Assembly: GCF_001988955.1 (NCBI RefSeq)
Contig: NZ_CP014263.1
Span: 1,364,001 to 1,428,000 of the forward strand
Length of the DNA: 64,000 nucleotides
Reading direction: 5' to 3'
DNA from: Spirosoma montaniterrae
Lineage (GTDB): Bacteria; Bacteroidota; Bacteroidia; Cytophagales; Spirosomataceae
In this document: positions 43,784 to 52,330 of the stretch, piece by piece
How positions within the stretch are numbered: the first letter of the stretch is position 1
How the letters are laid out: every line of letters starts with the position of its first letter
Made by a program: the position numbers and the translations under genes
Notes under the pieces: model-generated
Databases searched by the model: none
Seen by the model: the letters and a program-made list of their open reading frames with translations, nothing else
What the model was told of the DNA's origin: nothing

Positions 43784-44764
43784 TTATTTAGACCCCTGTG
43801 TGTACGCTTTTTCAACCCCGAGTGCGCCTTCTACGCCGTGCATAACTTTCTCGAAACCCGCCCGCATGTAGTAGCCAAGTTTAGAATTACCCGTTGGCAC
43901 TTCCATTGGCAGGCCCAGGTACTTCATTGTCTTGAAAATACTGCCCTGCACCAGGTCGTGGTGAGGAAAACCCGGCTCCGTACAGCCCAGACAAGGGTGG
44001 TTAGCCCGCGTTTTGCTCGACTGTCGGTTCCACAGAATGCGGTTGCAACTCGCGCGGGTCATCGGCCCACGGCAACCCACTTCGTAGAATAAACAGCCGT
44101 TGCCGCGCTTGCCAAAGCCCCCATCCACTTTGTTGGCGAAATTGACCACGTTGGTGCAGCCCGTCTGAACAAAGTCGGTGAAGAACGTTTTGGGGCGATG
44201 GTAGTCATCGAGCAGCACGTCGCCGATGCGGCCCGTGGCAATGGCGACCAGAATCTGCGTGATCCAGTCGGGGTGGGCCGGGCAACCGGGGATATTAATA
44301 ACCGGCAGTCCGCCCTTCGAGGTGTAATTACTCCCCAGAAAGCCGCCTTTGGCTTTTTTGAGGAATTGCATGCCCGTCGACTCGCTGGGATTAGGCGGAA
44401 CGGCTGGAATACCTCCCCAAGTGGCGCAATCGCCGATGGCAACCACGTAGCCAACTACTTTCGAGAGGTCGCGCACCCATTCCTGCATGGGTCGGTCGGC
44501 AAAGTAGTTCATTGTGCCGGTGCCGTGGGGTCCCTGAATAATGCTACCCTCATATACCAGAATATCGCACTGGGTGCGGCCCTGTACAATGTCGTTGAGC
44601 AGGTGAATGACCTGGTCACCGATTTCCAGCCCGATAGACGGATGCCAGAGGATATTCACCCCGAAATCGGTTACTAAATCGACAACAGTCGGTTCCTCGG
44701 CGTTTAGGAATGACATGGTGTTGCCACTACATGCACCACCCTGAAGCCACAATACATTAGCCAT
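43784..44764 (-). CDS. hupS: [NiFe] hydrogenase small subunit, group 2a type (no Tat signal)
   Basis: A 326-residue iron-sulphur subunit. It starts directly with 'MANVLWLQGGACSGNTMSFL', so there is no twin-arginine signal, which is the mark of cytoplasmic group 2 hydrogenases. Cluster cysteines are found in 'GDCATWGGIPA', 'NIPGCPAHPDW', 'YEVGCRGPMTRASCNRI' and 'HPCLGCTEPGFPHHD'. The opening is nearly the same as I remember for mycobacterial HucS, an enzyme able to use atmospheric H2. It is the first gene of the operon, with a promoter-like element and an 18-bp palindrome upstream. Confidence 0.95.
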   Translation of the reverse strand: MANVLWLQGGACSGNTMSFLNAEEPTVVDLVTDFGVNILWHPSIGLEIGDQVIHLLNDIVQGRTQCDILVYEGSIIQGPHGTGTMNYFADRPMQEWVRDLSKVVGYVVAIGDCATWGGIPAVPPNPSESTGMQFLKKAKGGFLGSNYTSKGGLPVINIPGCPAHPDWITQILVAIATGRIGDVLLDDYHRPKTFFTDFVQTGCTNVVNFANKVDGGFGKRGNGCLFYEVGCRGPMTRASCNRILWNRQSSKTRANHPCLGCTEPGFPHHDLVQGSIFKTMKYLGLPMEVPTGNSKLGYYMRAGFEKVMHGVEGALGVEKAYTQGSK

Positions 44765-44812
44765 GCGAGACGGGTTCTTAAGGTTAAGGCGACAATTGAA
44801 CTATCTGTAGTG

Positions 44813-44852
44813 CAAATATAATTTTTATTGAGAATTAGAAAAATTTTTCTAA
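44813..44852 (-). promoter_or_regulatory. Promoter and palindromic operator of the hydrogenase operon
   Basis: On the minus strand, TATATTTG (44820-44813) is a full -7 box, about 49 bases before the hupS ATG. No TTTG stands at -33. Instead, an exact 18-bp palindrome, TTAGAAAAATTTTTCTAA (44835-44852), is centred near -38 to -42. This arrangement suits activation, or repression by the adjacent TetR-family regulator. Confidence 0.55.
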
Positions 44853-44936
44853 AATTATTTTCTGCCAACAGTACGCTCAGGTTCGCACGCCCTGAACGAG
44901 TGCCGGAGTCGCTATAGAATACGGTGGGCCAAAGGC

Positions 44937-45560
44937 TCAGTAATTGATCAATGGTGCCACCACATCGTCAAATTCGGCAACTCCTTCAGTGGTAAGATAA
45001 GGCTTGAGGTAATTCCAGATCGTTTGTTTATAAACGGTCTCGTTGCACAACCGCCCTCGCATGGTGTTTGATACAGGCAGAAAGATCAGACTCGTCCAGA
45101 GCGTTTCTGCCAGTTGATCGTACTGACCTGAGTTTTCTTCGGCTCGCAGTACACCGCGTTTAATCTGAAAATCGAGCCAGCTCCGAAGCTGAATAAGCAT
45201 TTTATTAACGGCGCGTTGCCAAACCTGCTGAGACGGAGTCTGTTCAAGGCTCTGCTTGAAAAATTCGGCTAAGTAAAACTGGTTTTGCCGGAAAAACTGA
45301 TAGTATAAACTCAACTGCTGATCGAACGCGCTCAGTTGTGGACTTTGCAGATACTGGCGGAAAATGTGGGCGAATTCATCGAGTACCTGCTCATAAACCG
45401 ACTCGACAATAGCGTCTTTGGTTTTAAAATGATAGGCAAGATTGCCAACGCTGATGCCAATTTCTTCGGCAATTTGCTGAAGCCGCACTGCATCGACGCC
45501 GTACTCATTAAAAAGCCGGATCGAGGCCGATAAAATGCGTTGTTTGGTAGAGACAGACAT
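44937..45560 (-). CDS. TetR-family transcriptional regulator
   Basis: A 207-residue regulator. The N-terminal helix-turn-helix is clear ('RILSASIRLFNEYGVDAV', 'IAEEIGISVGNLAYHFKTKD'). The C-terminal ligand-binding domain has no recognised specificity and resembles the TetR/AcrR members with long aromatic helices ('LYYQFFRQNQFYLAEFF'). It lies 172 bases upstream of hupS on the same strand, so it may control the hydrogenase operon. That is inference. It follows a hypothetical gene after six bases. Confidence 0.9.
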   Translation of the reverse strand: MSVSTKQRILSASIRLFNEYGVDAVRLQQIAEEIGISVGNLAYHFKTKDAIVESVYEQVLDEFAHIFRQYLQSPQLSAFDQQLSLYYQFFRQNQFYLAEFFKQSLEQTPSQQVWQRAVNKMLIQLRSWLDFQIKRGVLRAEENSGQYDQLAETLWTSLIFLPVSNTMRGRLCNETVYKQTIWNYLKPYLTTEGVAEFDDVVAPLINY

Positions 45561-45566
45561 AGGCCA

Positions 45567-45926
45567 TTAGTTGAGGCAAACGTTGAGTTGGCTGGCCGAA
45601 ACGCTGAGCGTACCGCGCTGGTCCTTGGCTGCCAGTCGGCGCATGAAGTACGCCTGCTGGGCAGCCCGCTTGGGGCAGGCGTGCGAGGTGATCCGGCGTT
45701 TGATAAACTGAAGCGGATTGGCTGTGTAGGCAAAGATAAGTTCGACCTCCCACTCGCCCCGGTACAGGTGAATATTATCGATAACAGCCGTATCAGACAG
45801 CCACAGATCGTCGTAGTAAAGCCGGAAGTCGGTCAGGTTGCCTTTCCGCTCAACAAAGTGGAGGTTGTTCAGGCCCGCCAGTAAGTTGGCGTAAGCCGCT
45901 TTATCCATTGTAAAGAGCGGATTCAT
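45567..45926 (-). CDS. Hypothetical protein upstream of the TetR regulator
   Basis: 119 residues, family unknown. It looks like a small alpha/beta protein ('LTDFRLYYDDLWLSDTAVID', 'GEWEVELIFAYTANPLQFI'). There is no signal peptide or membrane helix. It ends six bases before the TetR start and is probably co-transcribed with it. Upstream, on the minus strand, TACTTTCG resembles a -7 box but lacks a clear partner. Confidence 0.6.
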   Translation of the reverse strand: MNPLFTMDKAAYANLLAGLNNLHFVERKGNLTDFRLYYDDLWLSDTAVIDNIHLYRGEWEVELIFAYTANPLQFIKRRITSHACPKRAAQQAYFMRRLAAKDQRGTLSVSASQLNVCLN

Positions 45927-46061
45927 AGCTACTTAAGTTAGTGGCCTTAGTATTTTCAAAACGAAAGTAGAGCGTTCTGGTCTGAAATGCTACTGTTTAG
46001 TAAAAAACTCTCACCGCACAATGCCCATACCGTTCAGATACCAAATTCATTTTTTTACGAA

Positions 46062-47392
46062 TTAACGCACTAAAGCTTCACTTTTCAATTTGCCCACTAC
46101 AAACCGCCGAAACAGTAACCACGAAATGGCCAGCAGGCCCGTAAAAATCAGACTAAGGCCCGGATTATACCACGCAATAGCCACCAGACAGACGCCCGAT
46201 AACAGCAGCGCGATAAGCGGAAACGCCGGATAAAAGGGCGTTCGGTAGGGGCGGAGCAGATCAGGCTCAGTTTGCCGTAGCCGAAATAAACTCAGCAGAC
46301 TACTGATATACATGACTAATGCACCAATCACCGAGAGCGTAATAATCTGGCCCGTAGTGCCCGAAAACAGGGCGGCCAGACCAATCAGCCCACCCACAAT
46401 CAGCGACCAGTGTGGCGTTCGGAAGCGCGTGTTTACGTCGGCCAGAAACGCGGGCAGATACCCCGCCCGTGCCAGCGCAAACAACTGCCGCGAATAGCCG
46501 AGCGTGTTGGCATGAAACGACGCAATTAGCCCGAACAGGCCCAGCCCGGCAAAAATCCTGGCCCACGAGTTGGTGCGGCCCAACACAATTGCCAGTGTTT
46601 CGGGCAGGGGATAATCGATGCTGCTGAGTTGCCGCCAGTCGGTAGCACCGGCGCAGAAGAGCATGGTGCCCAGAGCCAGCACGACCAGTGTACCAATGCT
46701 GAGCAGATAACCGCGTGGAATGGTTTTTTGCGGGTTATGCACTTCTTCGGCTACCATCGCTACTCCCTCGATAGCTAAGTAAAACCAGATGGCAAACGGT
46801 AAAGCGGCAAACACGCTCCCAATGCCAAAACCCTCGTTATGAGCCAGAACGTTCTCAGTTTTGAAGGCTGGAGCCACCAGCACCATAAACACGAGTAATT
46901 CAACCACCGACAGTACCGTAACAATTACCGAGAAGTTGGCCGACTCACGAATGCCCAGAATGTTTACACCGATAAACACCACATACGCACCCACCGCCAC
47001 CACCAGCACCGGTAAATCAGGGTTCAGGAAATGGGCATAGGCTCCCAGCGCGGCAGCAATGGCGGGCGGAGCCATCAGAAAATCAACCAACGTGGCAAAC
47101 CCCGCCATAAACCCACCCGTTGGCCCAAAAGCCCGAAACGCATAGGAAAACGGTCCACCTGCTTCAGGAATGGCGGTGGTTAGCTCGGTGTAGCTAAAGA
47201 TGAAGGTGAGATACAGCACCGTTACAACGAGCGTGGCAACAAGAAAGCCCAGCGTACCGGCCACGGCCCAGCCGTAGTTCCAGCCGAAATACTCGCCCGA
47301 AATGACCATACCAACGGCAATAGCCCAAAGCTGTGTGGTCGTAATAACTTTCCGTAGACCCGTCTGTGAGCCGTCGGGGGAGGTTTAGACAT
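46062..47392 (-). pseudogene. Ethanolamine-type APC permease, interrupted by a one-base frameshift
   Basis: The main frame (46062-47309, 415 residues) is an amino-acid/polyamine/organocation transporter with eleven or twelve helices. 'VISGEYFGWNYGWAVAG' and 'AIPEAGGPFSYAFRAFGPT' match ethanolamine permeases as I know them. Homology continues upstream of the Met at 47309 in the same frame ('LRKVITTTQLWAIAVG'), but no start codon exists before a TAA at 47385. The likely start is the ATG at 47392 (MSKPPP...), in another frame. One extra base in the run of five G at 47376-47380 would join them into 443 residues. It could be a true mutation, phase variation or a sequencing error. Confidence 0.75.
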
Positions 47393-47395
47393 AGG

Positions 47396-47956
47396 TTATC
47401 GTTGCAGGAAAATCTGTTGAAGGGCACTCCACAGGCGTTTTTTGAGCGTTTGGTCGGCTTCTATGGTTGGCAGCGAGTCGGCCATCAGGAAGTTAATGCC
47501 AAAGAACCGAACGGGCTGGTATCGGTCCATCAGTATATCTAAATGAATGCGGCTGAACGGCACGCCGAACGTGATGAAGTGATGAATGTGCTTCCCGTGT
47601 ACCAACTCGGCGAAATCGATGTCGCCCGAACCGTGGAGATTCAGCAAATCGACGCCATCGACGTTCAGGTTCACTGCCTTCAGGATTTTTTCTAAAAACA
47701 GTACGTTGCTGGGGTCCAGCTCTTCGTCGGCCAGCAGCAGCACTTTATGGTTCAACTGGGGCATAGAGCGGTGGGGCAATACTGGTGGCCGAACGGATGG
47801 CACCGTAGGCCGGGGAGCGGCTTTTGGCAGCGGTTCGGGCATAACCACCAAAACGGTAGGTTCTGGCTCGGTAGCATCAATCGCCCACGATTCGTTTCGG
47901 AACTGGAAAAGCTGATCGGTTTGGTACAGAGTCTGATAGAACGCTCGGACGGACAT
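47396..47956 (-). CDS. Hypothetical protein upstream of the permease
   Basis: A 186-residue protein. After a proline-rich linker (around residues 45-70), the C-terminal half is a compact alpha/beta region ('HKVLLLADEELDPSNVLFLE', 'GKHIHHFITFGVPFSRI'). Similar proteins occur in Cytophagales, and I recall no assigned function for them. The ATG at 47956 is preferred over in-frame upstream Mets, which overlap the terminator of the neighbouring gene. It ends three bases before the inferred permease start. Confidence 0.7.
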   Translation of the reverse strand: MSVRAFYQTLYQTDQLFQFRNESWAIDATEPEPTVLVVMPEPLPKAAPRPTVPSVRPPVLPHRSMPQLNHKVLLLADEELDPSNVLFLEKILKAVNLNVDGVDLLNLHGSGDIDFAELVHGKHIHHFITFGVPFSRIHLDILMDRYQPVRFFGINFLMADSLPTIEADQTLKKRLWSALQQIFLQR

Positions 47957-47990
47957 AGGCTTACGGCGACAATTCACCAAAACTACAAAA

Positions 47991-48024
47991 AAACGGCCCC
48001 GCTTTTTCGGGAGCGGGGCCGTTT
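47991..48024 (-). terminator. Rho-independent terminator of the DUF2892-like gene
   Basis: AAACGGCCCCGCT at 47991-48003 pairs with AGCGGGGCCGTTT at 48012-48024. On the minus strand the stem is followed by a run of T (complement of the A-run at 47984-47990). Confidence 0.85.
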
Positions 48025-48041
48025 CTGGTCGAAAAACGCAA

Positions 48042-48263
48042 TTAAAAGCTGGGGCCGGAATCGCCGGACGTAGATACATCAAGCACGTCGTACAGCCAGC
48101 AGTAGGCTGTTACACAGCTTATTAACAGGTTCACTGTAATGATAATCAACAAGCCGGTGAGCAGAGCAGGCCCCCAGCCAGTAGCGGTTAGAATAATTAA
48201 ATCTAAAATCAGAAAAGCCCGAACGTATCGATCAAAGAGAGACATATTGCGTTTGACTTTCAT
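48042..48263 (-). CDS. Small DUF2892-like membrane protein
   Basis: A 73-residue protein with two hydrophobic helices ('AFLILDLIILTATGWG' and 'LLTGLLIIITVNLLISCVTA'), framed by 'MSLFDRYVRAF' and 'YCWLYDVLDVST'. This matches the layout of DUF2892/YgaP-type inner membrane proteins. Function unknown. It is followed by a strong terminator. The IS element lies 86 bases upstream of its start. Confidence 0.72.
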   Translation of the reverse strand: MKVKRNMSLFDRYVRAFLILDLIILTATGWGPALLTGLLIIITVNLLISCVTAYCWLYDVLDVSTSGDSGPSF

Positions 48264-48385
48264 GAGCGGTTAGAGAGGAAATAGGATGAAATGTAAATAT
48301 ATGAAATAATGAACATAGCAATTAACCCTATGAAGAAAAATCAAACATGAGTCATCCCGAATTTTAGGGACACTCTGAAAAAAGA

Positions 48386-48438
48386 ACCTCCTTTCTTAGC
48401 TTTGAGCATCACCACAACGCCAAAGCCAGAAAGGAGGT
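48386..48438 (+). promoter_or_regulatory. Hairpin that sequesters the transposase ribosome-binding site
   Basis: ACCTCCTTTCT (48386-48396) pairs with AGAAAGGAGGT (48428-48438), and GCTTTG pairs with CAAAGC inside. The right arm holds a perfect Shine-Dalgarno AAAGGAGGT, about eight bases before the ATG, and is followed by T6. Transcripts entering from outside would hide the site or terminate. Confidence 0.7.
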
Positions 48439-48445
48439 CTTTTTT

Positions 48446-49792
48446 ATGGCAACGCCATGCACACAAAATAACAATACGACGCGCGTAAAGTCAACCGCGA
48501 ATGACTTTCTACAAGCCCGAATACAGCACTATCTCCAACCCATTCAAGACCAGCTACTCCAGCAAATCGACAAGCGACTCGTAGCTACCTTTGCGACCTT
48601 GTTTAGCAGCATTCTGCTCTTTCGTAACACGAAGATGGGACTGCTACTGAGTGAGTTAGGAGGCTATATCGCTGGGCATGCCCACGCCCCGGCAGGTACC
48701 AAACGCCTAAGCAACCTCTTACGATGCGCCTATTGGGACGCTGCTGTTATCGAGGAGTTTTTCTGGGCCAAGACCCAACGACGCATTGCCCAACTGGCGA
48801 CTATGGGCAAACGGCCTTTGCTGGTGTGGGATGATAGTCGCATCGAGAAGCCAGAAAGTTGGTTTGTCGAAGGACTTTGTTCAGTCGAAAGTAGCAAGGG
48901 GAAACGACTCACCAAGATCAAGAAAGGCTTCTACAAGCCCCCTTCAGCCCGCATCTGCGTGCCGGGCTTTCACTGGACGGGTGTATTACTGGCCGCGCTG
49001 GGCGAAACACCCAGTGTGTGCCAGATGAGTTGGTGGACGACGCGGGGCAAGCATAAAGAGGTGGGTACCAACATCATGTTCCGTCTGCTTAGGCAGTTAC
49101 AGGCCCATCTGCCAGCTTCCGTGCTGCATGTGCTGGATCGGGGCTATGCCAGTAGCTGGACGATTGAGTGGATGAGCCACTTCAAACAGGACTTTCTGGT
49201 GCGCTGGAAAAAGAATCACCTACTGACTCACGGCGAAAAAGGCACCAAACAGACCCATCTGCTGGCCCGTAGTTGTGCGCCCCAGAGCCGTAAGCTCCTG
49301 CGCGACAAGGAACGTAAGATTACCAAACAGGTCAGTGTGGGTTGGCTGGCCGTTCGTCATGCGGAGCATGAGCTATTGCCTTTATGGTTGCTGGTGGTCC
49401 GGGATCGCAGGCATCAGCAACCGCCCATGTACCTGCTCACATCCGTACCCGTCCGGGATGTGCATCAGGCTTGGCTACTGGTACACAGTTACATGCACCG
49501 TTGGCAGATTGAACAGGCTTTTCGAGCGGGCAAGGCCGAGTTCGGCCTGGAGTCGCCCCGGCTGTGGTTCTGGGAGAACCGGCTAAAGCTGTTGGGCATA
49601 GTCAGTTTAGTGTATGACTTTCTGTTATCGCTGTTACGCCACTGGCCGGATTGGATACCCCTATTTTTGAAACGGTGGGTACCCCGAACAGGCAATCGGC
49701 ACCGATGCTCGTCGGTGCCGATTTACAGACTGCGGTTAGCCATCTCAAACGCTTTAATGGTGGCCTTCGCCCTCACTCAAAATTCGGGATGA
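48446..49792 (+). CDS. IS4-family transposase
   Basis: A 448-residue DDE transposase. Catalytic residues are seen as Asp in 'VWDDSRIEKP', Asp in 'LDRGYASSWT', and the IS4 signature Tyr-(2)-Arg-(3)-Glu-(6)-Lys in 'YMHRWQIEQAFRAGK'. Full length and undamaged, so potentially active. It ends two bases before the right terminal repeat edge. It has a perfect Shine-Dalgarno sequence, unlike host genes here, which suggests origin in, or adaptation to, other hosts. Confidence 0.94.
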   Translation: MATPCTQNNNTTRVKSTANDFLQARIQHYLQPIQDQLLQQIDKRLVATFATLFSSILLFRNTKMGLLLSELGGYIAGHAHAPAGTKRLSNLLRCAYWDAAVIEEFFWAKTQRRIAQLATMGKRPLLVWDDSRIEKPESWFVEGLCSVESSKGKRLTKIKKGFYKPPSARICVPGFHWTGVLLAALGETPSVCQMSWWTTRGKHKEVGTNIMFRLLRQLQAHLPASVLHVLDRGYASSWTIEWMSHFKQDFLVRWKKNHLLTHGEKGTKQTHLLARSCAPQSRKLLRDKERKITKQVSVGWLAVRHAEHELLPLWLLVVRDRRHQQPPMYLLTSVPVRDVHQAWLLVHSYMHRWQIEQAFRAGKAEFGLESPRLWFWENRLKLLGIVSLVYDFLLSLLRHWPDWIPLFLKRWVPRTGNRHRCSSVPIYRLRLAISNALMVAFALTQNSG

Positions 49793-49862
49793 CTCATGTT
49801 TGTCAGATAAATTGTAGTTAATTCTATGACCTGCGCGAAGGCCACTGCCCGACGCAACAACG

Positions 49863-51149
49863 TCAGGCTGCAACACCCTGGCGTTGAATGATGGCTTCGC
49901 GGTCGGGGCTGGTCGAAATGAAACTGATGGGCAGATTAAGTGTTTCTTCCAGAAACAGCACGTAATCGGCCAGGGCAGGGGGCATGTCATCGAATGAGCG
50001 AATCCCGGCCAGATCGGTCTGCCAGCCTTTAAACGATTTATAAATGGGCGTTACGTCGGTATCGGTCAGGTCGTATGGCATTTGCTCGGTTAGCGTACCA
50101 TCGGCGAGTTGGTAGTGTGTGCAGACCTGAATTTCGTCGAAAATATTCAGCACGTCTACCTTCATCATCACCAACTGCGTTACGCCGTTAATCATAACAG
50201 CGTATTTCAGCGCGGGCAGATCGAGCCAGCCACACCGGCGCGGGCGGCCCGTGGTGGAACCAAATTCGCGTCCTTCCTGCCGCATTCGTTCGCCGGTTTC
50301 ATCGAGCAACTCAGTAGGGAATGGCCCACTGCCAACGCGGGTACAATAGGCTTTAAAAATGCCGAATACCTCGCCAATCTGACGTGGTGCTACGCCCAGA
50401 CCCGTGCAGGCTCCGGCGGTCATGGTGCTGGATGAGGTCACAAACGGATACGACCCGAAATCAATGTCGAGCAGTGATCCCTGTGCGCCTTCGGCCAGAA
50501 TTCGTTTACCGCCCGTAAGGGCCGCGTTGATGGCATACTCGCTGTCGGTAAGCTGAAACTGCTTCATGAACTCTACAGCCGCAAAAAACTCCGTTTCGGC
50601 ATCGGGCAGTATTGAGGCATAGTCAAACTGGTTTTGCTCCAGAATTATCTTGTGCGTCGTTACCAGCCGGTTATATTTTTCGGCGAAATTGGGCGACAGA
50701 ATATCACCCACGCGCAGCCCCTGCCGGGCCACTTTGTCCTGATAGGTGGGGCCGATACCGCGCAGCGTTGAGCCAATTTTCGAGGCTCCTTTGGCCTGTT
50801 CGTAAGCTGCATCTAAAAGCCGGTGCGTCGGGATAATGATCGACGCTTTGCGCGAGATTTCTAAATTCTGCGTCAGGGCCAAGTTAAATTTAGCCAGCCC
50901 GTCGATTTCGCGTCTGAACACAATCGGGTCGAGTACTACGCCGTTGCCGATGATGTTGAGCGTGTCATTCCGGAAAATGCCAGACGGAATCTGGTGCAGA
51001 ACATGCTTGATGCCATCGAATTCGAGTGTGTGCCCAGCGTTGGGGCCACCCTGAAACCGGGCCACAACCTGATACTGTGGTGCCAGTACATCCACAATTT
51101 TCCCTTTTCCTTCGTCGCCCCACTGGAGGCCCAATAAAACGTCTACCAT
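49863..51149 (-). CDS. purA: Adenylosuccinate synthase
   Basis: A 428-residue enzyme joining IMP and aspartate with GTP in AMP synthesis. The N-terminal 'GLQWGDEGKGKIVDVLA' P-loop is complete. The IMP/GTP-binding segments 'GGPNAGHT', 'GIGPTYQDKVARQGLR' and 'TTGRPRRCGWLDL' are present. The length is normal for the family. It is the last gene of a minus-strand run that ends just before the IS element. Confidence 0.97.
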   Translation of the reverse strand: MVDVLLGLQWGDEGKGKIVDVLAPQYQVVARFQGGPNAGHTLEFDGIKHVLHQIPSGIFRNDTLNIIGNGVVLDPIVFRREIDGLAKFNLALTQNLEISRKASIIIPTHRLLDAAYEQAKGASKIGSTLRGIGPTYQDKVARQGLRVGDILSPNFAEKYNRLVTTHKIILEQNQFDYASILPDAETEFFAAVEFMKQFQLTDSEYAINAALTGGKRILAEGAQGSLLDIDFGSYPFVTSSSTMTAGACTGLGVAPRQIGEVFGIFKAYCTRVGSGPFPTELLDETGERMRQEGREFGSTTGRPRRCGWLDLPALKYAVMINGVTQLVMMKVDVLNIFDEIQVCTHYQLADGTLTEQMPYDLTDTDVTPIYKSFKGWQTDLAGIRSFDDMPPALADYVLFLEETLNLPISFISTSPDREAIIQRQGVAA

Positions 51150-51160
51150 TCGTCTGGAAA

Positions 51161-51367
51161 TTAAAAAATGCCTCTATCGGGCAACCTGACTTTGTCGTTG
51201 AATCGGAAGATGTCAACGGTTACTTTACCAATAATTGATAGTGCTTCAATGAATCCGCCTACTAACCGAAAGTGTTCAGACCAGATGTCTGTACGCGGAT
51301 TGTAAAAACGAACTATCTCATGATTACTCCAATCGATGGAAGCAATGTCGGTCCCTTTATTTCGCAT
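51161..51367 (-). pseudogene. C-terminal remnant of an HNH endonuclease
   Basis: 68 residues that match only the tail of HNH nucleases common in Bacteroidetes and cyanobacteria ('NKGTDIASIDWSNHEIVRFY', 'NPRTDIWSEHF'). The catalytic His-Asn-His part and the zinc cysteines should precede this. The 54 bases up to the neighbouring gene do not encode them. They contain only a fragment, out of frame, ahead of the Met. An internal deletion is the simplest explanation, so this gene is inactive. Confidence 0.7.
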
Positions 51368-51421
51368 GAATAAGCTGCTCGCTGGGCAACTTGTTTTCGG
51401 GATGAAAGGGGAACTGGAACG

Positions 51422-51652
51422 CTATTGGTGGGCATACTGCTTTGCTTTTGCCTTTGCCAATCGCATGATGTGTTCTACATTCATGAAGTTGTTGATTGTT
51501 TCAACCTCGTCGGGTGTAGCTGTGCCGTTTTTCTCCTTGTCCAATAGTGAATAAAAATAGTCGTGTACTTCTTCAGAAACCCTGAAACTTAACACTTTCT
51601 CTGGAGAGATATTAGCCAGCATAAAATCGACTAAAGTTGCATATGGATTCAT
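51422..51652 (-). CDS. Small partner protein of the HNH remnant
   Basis: A 76-residue, mostly helical protein ('YATLVDFMLANISPEKVLSF', 'MNVEHIMRLAKAKAK'). In related genomes, as I recall, a similar small gene stands directly before a full HNH nuclease gene. Here it is intact while the nuclease is truncated. That would fit an antitoxin-like or immunity-like partner, but the function is unproven. It starts one base after the DUF3291 stop. Confidence 0.65.
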   Translation of the reverse strand: MNPYATLVDFMLANISPEKVLSFRVSEEVHDYFYSLLDKEKNGTATPDEVETINNFMNVEHIMRLAKAKAKQYAHQ

Positions 51653-51653
51653 A

Positions 51654-52157
51654 TCAGGCAGCAGTTTTAATAACTGATTGATGGTGCAAGTTAATAATGC
51701 TTTCCGGCTCAGGCCATACGTTACGAAACGTAAACGCTGTAGGGCCGGGGCCGTGTGCGTTCAGACGTGCCAGCCGTTCTTTGGCTTCGTCGACCGTGGG
51801 AATGTGTCCCGCAGGTATCCACCAGAGTACGGTCATAAACTGGTTGGGCGAATCCACGCCGGGCTTCTCAAACCACTTCGTCCGGTCGCGCATGACGGCG
51901 GTATGCATCGAGCGAAACACGAAATGCTGCAACTGTTCCAGCGATGCCCAAACCGACATATTCACGATAATCCGCTCGTCATCGAACGGGCGCAGCGACG
52001 TAGCATCATTTCCGTCGCCGGTCAGTCGCCAGATAAATCCGTCGCTTTGTTCGGCCAGCGTATTGATGGTGTCTAACTGGGCTACGAAGTCCGCCATGAT
52101 CGGATGGGCGATGGTAGAGGCGAGCATCCGCGAAATGTTCAGTTGGGCAAGGGGCAT
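51654..52157 (-). CDS. DUF3291 domain-containing protein
   Basis: A 167-residue protein with the DUF3291 pattern: 'LAQLNISRMLASTIAHPIMA' at the start, 'GFIWRLTGDGNDATSLRPFD', 'NMSVWASLEQLQHFVFRSMH' and 'TVLWWIPAGHIPTVDEAKER'. A ferredoxin-like monooxygenase fold (ABM type) is expected. No reaction is established for the family. The ATG at 52157 is chosen because residues before it derive from a repeat. Confidence 0.86.
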   Translation of the reverse strand: MPLAQLNISRMLASTIAHPIMADFVAQLDTINTLAEQSDGFIWRLTGDGNDATSLRPFDDERIIVNMSVWASLEQLQHFVFRSMHTAVMRDRTKWFEKPGVDSPNQFMTVLWWIPAGHIPTVDEAKERLARLNAHGPGPTAFTFRNVWPEPESIINLHHQSVIKTAA

Positions 52158-52167
52158 GATTTCAGTT

Positions 52168-52330
52168 GTCAGTGAACAGTCAGCAACCAACAGTGTTTGC
52201 AGTCCGTAGTGAGTGGTCAACAGTTATCCGTTACCATCGGCCAGCACCTATCCGTTGTTGCGGTTCCCTGCCGGGGTTGCTGACTGTTCATTGTAAACAC
52301 TGTTGGTTGTTGGCTGCTCACTGTTCACTG
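52168..52330. repeat. Palindromic repeat, GTGAACAGTCAGCAACCAAC class
   Basis: Left arm about 52168-52201, right arm about 52276-52330 (inverse complement, with CTGTTGGTTGTTGGCTGCTC words). The right arm lies inside the fur-like coding region and supplies its C-terminal tail. Confidence 0.75.

Larger units (their letters stand above)
48350..49794 (+). mobile_element. IS4-family insertion sequence, complete
   Basis: The element runs from AGTCATCCCGAATTTT (48350) to its inverse complement AAAATTCGGGATGACT ending at 49794, i.e. 1445 bp with 16-bp terminal inverted repeats. CATG flanks both ends (48346-48349 and 49795-49798) and is the likely target duplication. CATG is itself palindromic, so the exact edge could shift. 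One intact transposase gene is inside. It sits between purA and the DUF2892-like gene and interrupts no visible gene. Confidence 0.88.
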
